64,000 bases of DNA from JAITWN01 sp034002745 (lineage in GTDB: Bacteria > Pseudomonadota > Gammaproteobacteria > SZUA-140), in assembly GCA_034002745.1 (NCBI GenBank), contig JAVEZY010000002.1, positions 62,001-126,000 on the forward strand, given 5' to 3'. A model generated the notes under the pieces. That model saw only the letters and a program-made list of their open reading frames with translations, searched no databases and was not told the DNA's origin. Made by a program: the position numbers and the translations under genes. Below, piece after piece: positions 61,301-64,000 of the stretch. Positions within the stretch are counted from its first letter, which is position 1. The number at the start of each line of letters is the position of its first letter.

Positions 61301-62659
61301 ATGAAGTCCGTAAATCCCGCCGACGGCCGTCTGCTGGCCACATTCGAAGCCTGGGACGCCGAGCACACCGAAACGATGCTCGCCTCCGCGGCGCGCGCGT
61401 CCGCGATATGGCGCGACACCTCGCTCGCCGAGCGCTGTGAAATCCTGCGGCGCGTGGCCGCCATACTGCTTTCGCGTCGCGACAGCCTGGCGCGCCTGGC
61501 CACCATGGAAATGGGCAAGCTGGCGGCGGAGGCTCAGGCCGAAATCGAAAAATGCGCGCTTGGCTGCGAATACTATGCGGCACACGCGAGCACCTTTCTG
61601 GCCGATGAAGCCGTCGCCACCGAGGCCCGGCGCAGTTACGTGGCCTGCAGACCGCTGGGCACGGTGCTGGCCATCATGCCCTGGAATTTTCCCTTTTGGC
61701 AGGTATTCCGCTTCGCCGCGCCGGCACTCGCCGCCGGCAATACGGTGCTGCTCAAACATGCCTCGAATGTGCCCCAATGTGCGCTGGCGGTGGAGGAAGT
61801 GCTGCGCGAAGCGGGCCTTCCCGATGGGGCGTTCATCACCCTGATGATTCCGGTGTCAGGCGTCGAGGCCGTGATACGCGACCCGCGCGTGCATGCGGTC
61901 ACTCTGACCGGCAGCGAAGCCGCGGGCAGGCAAGTGGCGGCGATCGCCGGCGCGGCGCTGAAGAAGACCGTGCTCGAGCTGGGCGGTTCGGATCCTTTCA
62001 TCGTGCTGCCTGACGCCGATCTCGATCTGGCGATCGACCGGGCCATGAGCTCGCGTTTCGGCAATGCCGGCCAGAGCTGCATCGCAGCCAAGCGGTTCAT
62101 CGTGGTCGGCAAGATCGGCGACGAATTCGTCCAGCGCCTGCGCGAGCGCGTGGAAGCGCTGCATCCCGGCGATCCGTCGGCGCCGGATACGACGCTTGCG
62201 CCGCTGGCGCGCGCCGATCTGCGTGACTCGCTTCACCACCTGGTCGAGCAAAGCATCGCACAAGGCGCGCTGGCGGTCACCGGCTGCCGTCCGCTGGACG
62301 GTCCGGGCGCCTATTACGCGGCCTCGATTCTCGATCACGTGAAGCCGGGTATGCCGGTATTCGACGAGGAAACCTTCGGGCCGGTAGCGAGCGTCACCCG
62401 CGCCGACAGCGCCGATGAAGCGGTGGAGCTCGCCAACCATTCCCGTTACGGGCTGGGTGGCAGCGTGTGGACCCGCAACGTCACCGTCGGTGAGCGCCTG
62501 GCGCTGCGCCTGCGCTGCGGCTGCGCATTCGTCAACGGCATGGTGAAAAGCGATCCCCGCCTGCCTTTCGGCGGCGTGGGTCATTCCGGTTACGGGCGGG
62601 AACTTTCCCACCACGGCATCCACGAGTTCGTCAACTTCACCTCGGTCTGGGTCCGTTAA
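61301..62659 (+). CDS. NAD(P)-dependent succinate-semialdehyde dehydrogenase-type aldehyde dehydrogenase
   Basis: A 452-residue aldehyde dehydrogenase of the Sad/GabD-like group. It begins MKSVNPADGRLLATFEAWDAEHTETM, has the oxyanion-loop region IMPWNFPFWQVFRFAAPALAAGNTVLLKHASNVPQCA, the catalytic Glu in LELGGSDPFIVLPDADL, and the catalytic Cys in FGNAGQSCIAAKRFIVVG. The terminal PFGGVGHSGYGRELSHHGIHEF is also typical. The usual substrate is succinate semialdehyde, which is plausible but unproven. It lies 22 bases before the TauE/SafE gene. Confidence 0.9.
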   Translation: MKSVNPADGRLLATFEAWDAEHTETMLASAARASAIWRDTSLAERCEILRRVAAILLSRRDSLARLATMEMGKLAAEAQAEIEKCALGCEYYAAHASTFLADEAVATEARRSYVACRPLGTVLAIMPWNFPFWQVFRFAAPALAAGNTVLLKHASNVPQCALAVEEVLREAGLPDGAFITLMIPVSGVEAVIRDPRVHAVTLTGSEAAGRQVAAIAGAALKKTVLELGGSDPFIVLPDADLDLAIDRAMSSRFGNAGQSCIAAKRFIVVGKIGDEFVQRLRERVEALHPGDPSAPDTTLAPLARADLRDSLHHLVEQSIAQGALAVTGCRPLDGPGAYYAASILDHVKPGMPVFDEETFGPVASVTRADSADEAVELANHSRYGLGGSVWTRNVTVGERLALRLRCGCAFVNGMVKSDPRLPFGGVGHSGYGRELSHHGIHEFVNFTSVWVR

Positions 62660-62681
62660 GCGGGTGCCGTAGCCGGCTCGC

Positions 62682-63482
62682 ATGCAGGAGTGGGTCCACT
62701 ATCTGTCGCTGGGCGCCGCCACCGGTCTGCTCGCCGGACTGTTCGGCGTCGGCGGAGGCCTGATCATCGTTCCCGCGCTGGTCTTCATCTGGACCGCGGC
62801 GCAGCCGTCGATTCCGGCGGAGGCGCTGATGCATGTTGCGATCGGCACCTCGCTCGCGGCCATCGTGCCGACATCGATCGCTTCCATCTGGGGACATCAG
62901 CGTCGCGGCGCCATTCTGTGGAGTGTGTGGCGGCGTCTCGGTCCAGCCATCGTGCTGGGCACGCTCGGTGGCGCCTGGTTCGCCGCTCAACTGGATACCA
63001 CCGTGCTGCGCTATGTGTTTGCGATTTTCATGCTGACGATGTCGCTGCAGATCGCTTTCGGGTTGATGCCGCGTGTTGCGCATGGCGCGGGCCATCTGGA
63101 ACGCGGGCTCGCCGGCATCGCGGGTAGCGTGATCGGTTTCGTTTCCGCGCTGGTCGGCATCGGCGGCGGTTCTCTCACCACTCCGTTTCTGCTCGCGCGC
63201 GGCATCGCAATCCGCAACGCCATCGCCACCTCGGCAGCCTGCGGCCTGCCCATCGCCCTCGCCGGCAGCGCCGGCTATATCCTCATGGGCACCGTGGGCG
63301 CGCATCACCTGCCGGAGGCGGCGAGCGGCTATGTGTACTGGCCCGCCATGCTCGCCATCGGCGCAAGCAGCATGCTCACCGCGCCCCTCGGCGCCCAGCT
63401 TACCCACATCCTGCCGGTCGGACTGCTGAAGCGCCTGTTCGCACTGCTGCTGGCGGTGGTGGCTGTTCGGTTGCTGACTTAG
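62682..63482 (+). CDS. TauE/SafE family sulfite-export-type permease
   Basis: A 266-residue integral membrane protein with about eight helices. It starts MQEWVHYLSLGAATGLLAGLFGVGGGLIIVPAL and repeats the GVGGG-like glycine motif as LVGIGGGSLTTPFLLARGI in the second half, the internal duplication of TauE/SafE proteins. Such permeases move sulfite, sulfoacetate or other anions out of the cell; substrate unknown here. It follows the aldehyde dehydrogenase on the same strand. A short hairpin (AGGGG/CCCCT, 63481-63495) with a following CCCTTTTCC may be its terminator. Confidence 0.9.
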   Translation: MQEWVHYLSLGAATGLLAGLFGVGGGLIIVPALVFIWTAAQPSIPAEALMHVAIGTSLAAIVPTSIASIWGHQRRGAILWSVWRRLGPAIVLGTLGGAWFAAQLDTTVLRYVFAIFMLTMSLQIAFGLMPRVAHGAGHLERGLAGIAGSVIGFVSALVGIGGGSLTTPFLLARGIAIRNAIATSAACGLPIALAGSAGYILMGTVGAHHLPEAASGYVYWPAMLAIGASSMLTAPLGAQLTHILPVGLLKRLFALLLAVVAVRLLT

Positions 63483-63560
63483 GGGGACGCTCCCCTGGAA
63501 TGCCCTTTTCCCCGTTCTCTGCGTAATATGGTGGTAGTGAGCCCTCAGGAGGAAGAAGCG

Positions 63561-64000
63561 ATGAAACGAATTCTGGGTGTCGGCATTGTTGTCTGCGCGG
63601 CCACGGCAGGAGCGGCTCATGCCTGGGAGCCGGGCCCCTATCTGGGCTTTGCGCTTGGTAGCACCAGCTTCGACCTGGATGTCGCCGACTACGACGACGG
63701 CAATCTGCTCGGTGGCTCCGTCGATACCTCGGACACCGGCTACAAGCTCTTCGGTGGTTATCGCATCACGCCCAATGTCGGCGCCGAACTCTACTACGCG
63801 AATCTGGGCGACAGCACGTTTCGAGGCCGGGCCGGGGCGCAGGTGGATCACTGGTGCGAAGGCCCTGTGGCGAGCGAGGTCGAGGTCGACGGTCTTGGCG
63901 TGTCCCTGCTCGGCAACGTGCCGGTCGGTCGCGATTTCAATATCTATGGCAAGTTCGGCATTTTCGCCTGGGACTGGGATGCGCGCGAAAGCGATTCATG
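63561..64000 (+). CDS. Outer-membrane beta-barrel protein (partial, cut by window end)
   Basis: An open frame from ATG 63561 after a strong CAGGAGGAAGAAG site runs to the window edge with 146 codons and no stop. The product begins MKRILGVGIVVCAATAGAAHAWEPGPYLGFALGSTSFDLDVADYD, a signal peptide and the first strands of an OmpA/OprF-type small barrel. TGYKLFGGYRITPNVGAELYYANLGD is the typical barrel segment with the Gly-Gly-Tyr-Arg turn. Two acidic, DD-rich loops are visible. The C-terminus is missing, so the family subtype is open. Confidence 0.8.
   Translation, partial: MKRILGVGIVVCAATAGAAHAWEPGPYLGFALGSTSFDLDVADYDDGNLLGGSVDTSDTGYKLFGGYRITPNVGAELYYANLGDSTFRGRAGAQVDHWCEGPVASEVEVDGLGVSLLGNVPVGRDFNIYGKFGIFAWDWDARESDS

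Overview
The window is high-GC chromosomal DNA of a gammaproteobacterium, starting at the replication-origin locus. This rests on the rnpA-rpmH / dnaA-dnaN-recF-gyrB arrangement and on lineage-typical genes such as zapG (yhcB), mpl, a DamX-like SPOR protein, DUF1820, rlmI and a split glycine dehydrogenase (gcvPA/gcvPB). A class I (PrkB-type) phosphoribulokinase, an MtrAB-type porin-cytochrome pair and several other c-heme proteins suggest a chemolithotrophic or electron-exchanging bacterium. RuBisCO is not in the window, so autotrophy is an inference, and the genus cannot be named from the sequence.

Layout. 1-7 kb: rnpA (cut by the window edge) and rpmH on the minus strand; dnaA, a putative oriC with a perfect DnaA box, dnaN, recF and gyrB on the plus strand, closed by a strong hairpin. 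7-13 kb: pgl-glk, zapG, a minus-strand lgt-thyA-folA block and rlmI. 13-20 kb: fbp, then the glycine cleavage operon gcvT-gcvH-gcvPA-tpx-gcvPB, with a thiol peroxidase between the two P-protein halves, then a PfkB kinase. 20-32 kb: envelope and housekeeping genes (SIMPL protein, thioredoxin-fold SSP411/YyaL protein, MarC, DamX-like protein, phosphoribulokinase, lipoprotein, and a GIY-YIG / DUF432 / MscS / PldA operon). 32-34 kb: a small regulatory patch with an Arc-type repressor, a leader with tiny ORFs and a hairpin, a degenerate GGDEF protein and a lone receiver domain.

35-44 kb is the most distinctive region. It holds a tetraheme c554-type cytochrome, a diguanylate cyclase whose periplasmic sensor carries a heme-like CH motif, an MtrB/PioB-type outer-membrane barrel translationally coupled to a ten-heme MtrA/DmsE-type cytochrome, and a divergent PAS-GGDEF-EAL protein interrupted by a frameshift. 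Together they look like an electron conduit across the outer membrane with c-di-GMP signalling attached.

44-64 kb: a DNA-repair-rich stretch (SMUG1-type uracil glycosylase, tag, uvrD, nfi), a pentapeptide/ketohexokinase-like/zinc-ribbon cluster, two tandem SUMF1/FGE-fold proteins (the first fused to a diheme segment and retaining the FGE cysteine pair), fructosamine kinase, a stand-alone MetH reactivation domain, mpl-ubiX, cca with an NDUFA9-like protein, an aldehyde dehydrogenase, a TauE/SafE permease and a truncated outer-membrane barrel gene. No tRNA, rRNA, CRISPR array, integrase or intact insertion sequence was recognised. Repeats are limited to two REP-like palindromes and three purine-rich/pyrimidine-rich inverted repeats, two of which extend into gene 3' ends. 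No gene-free stretch exceeds 300 bases.
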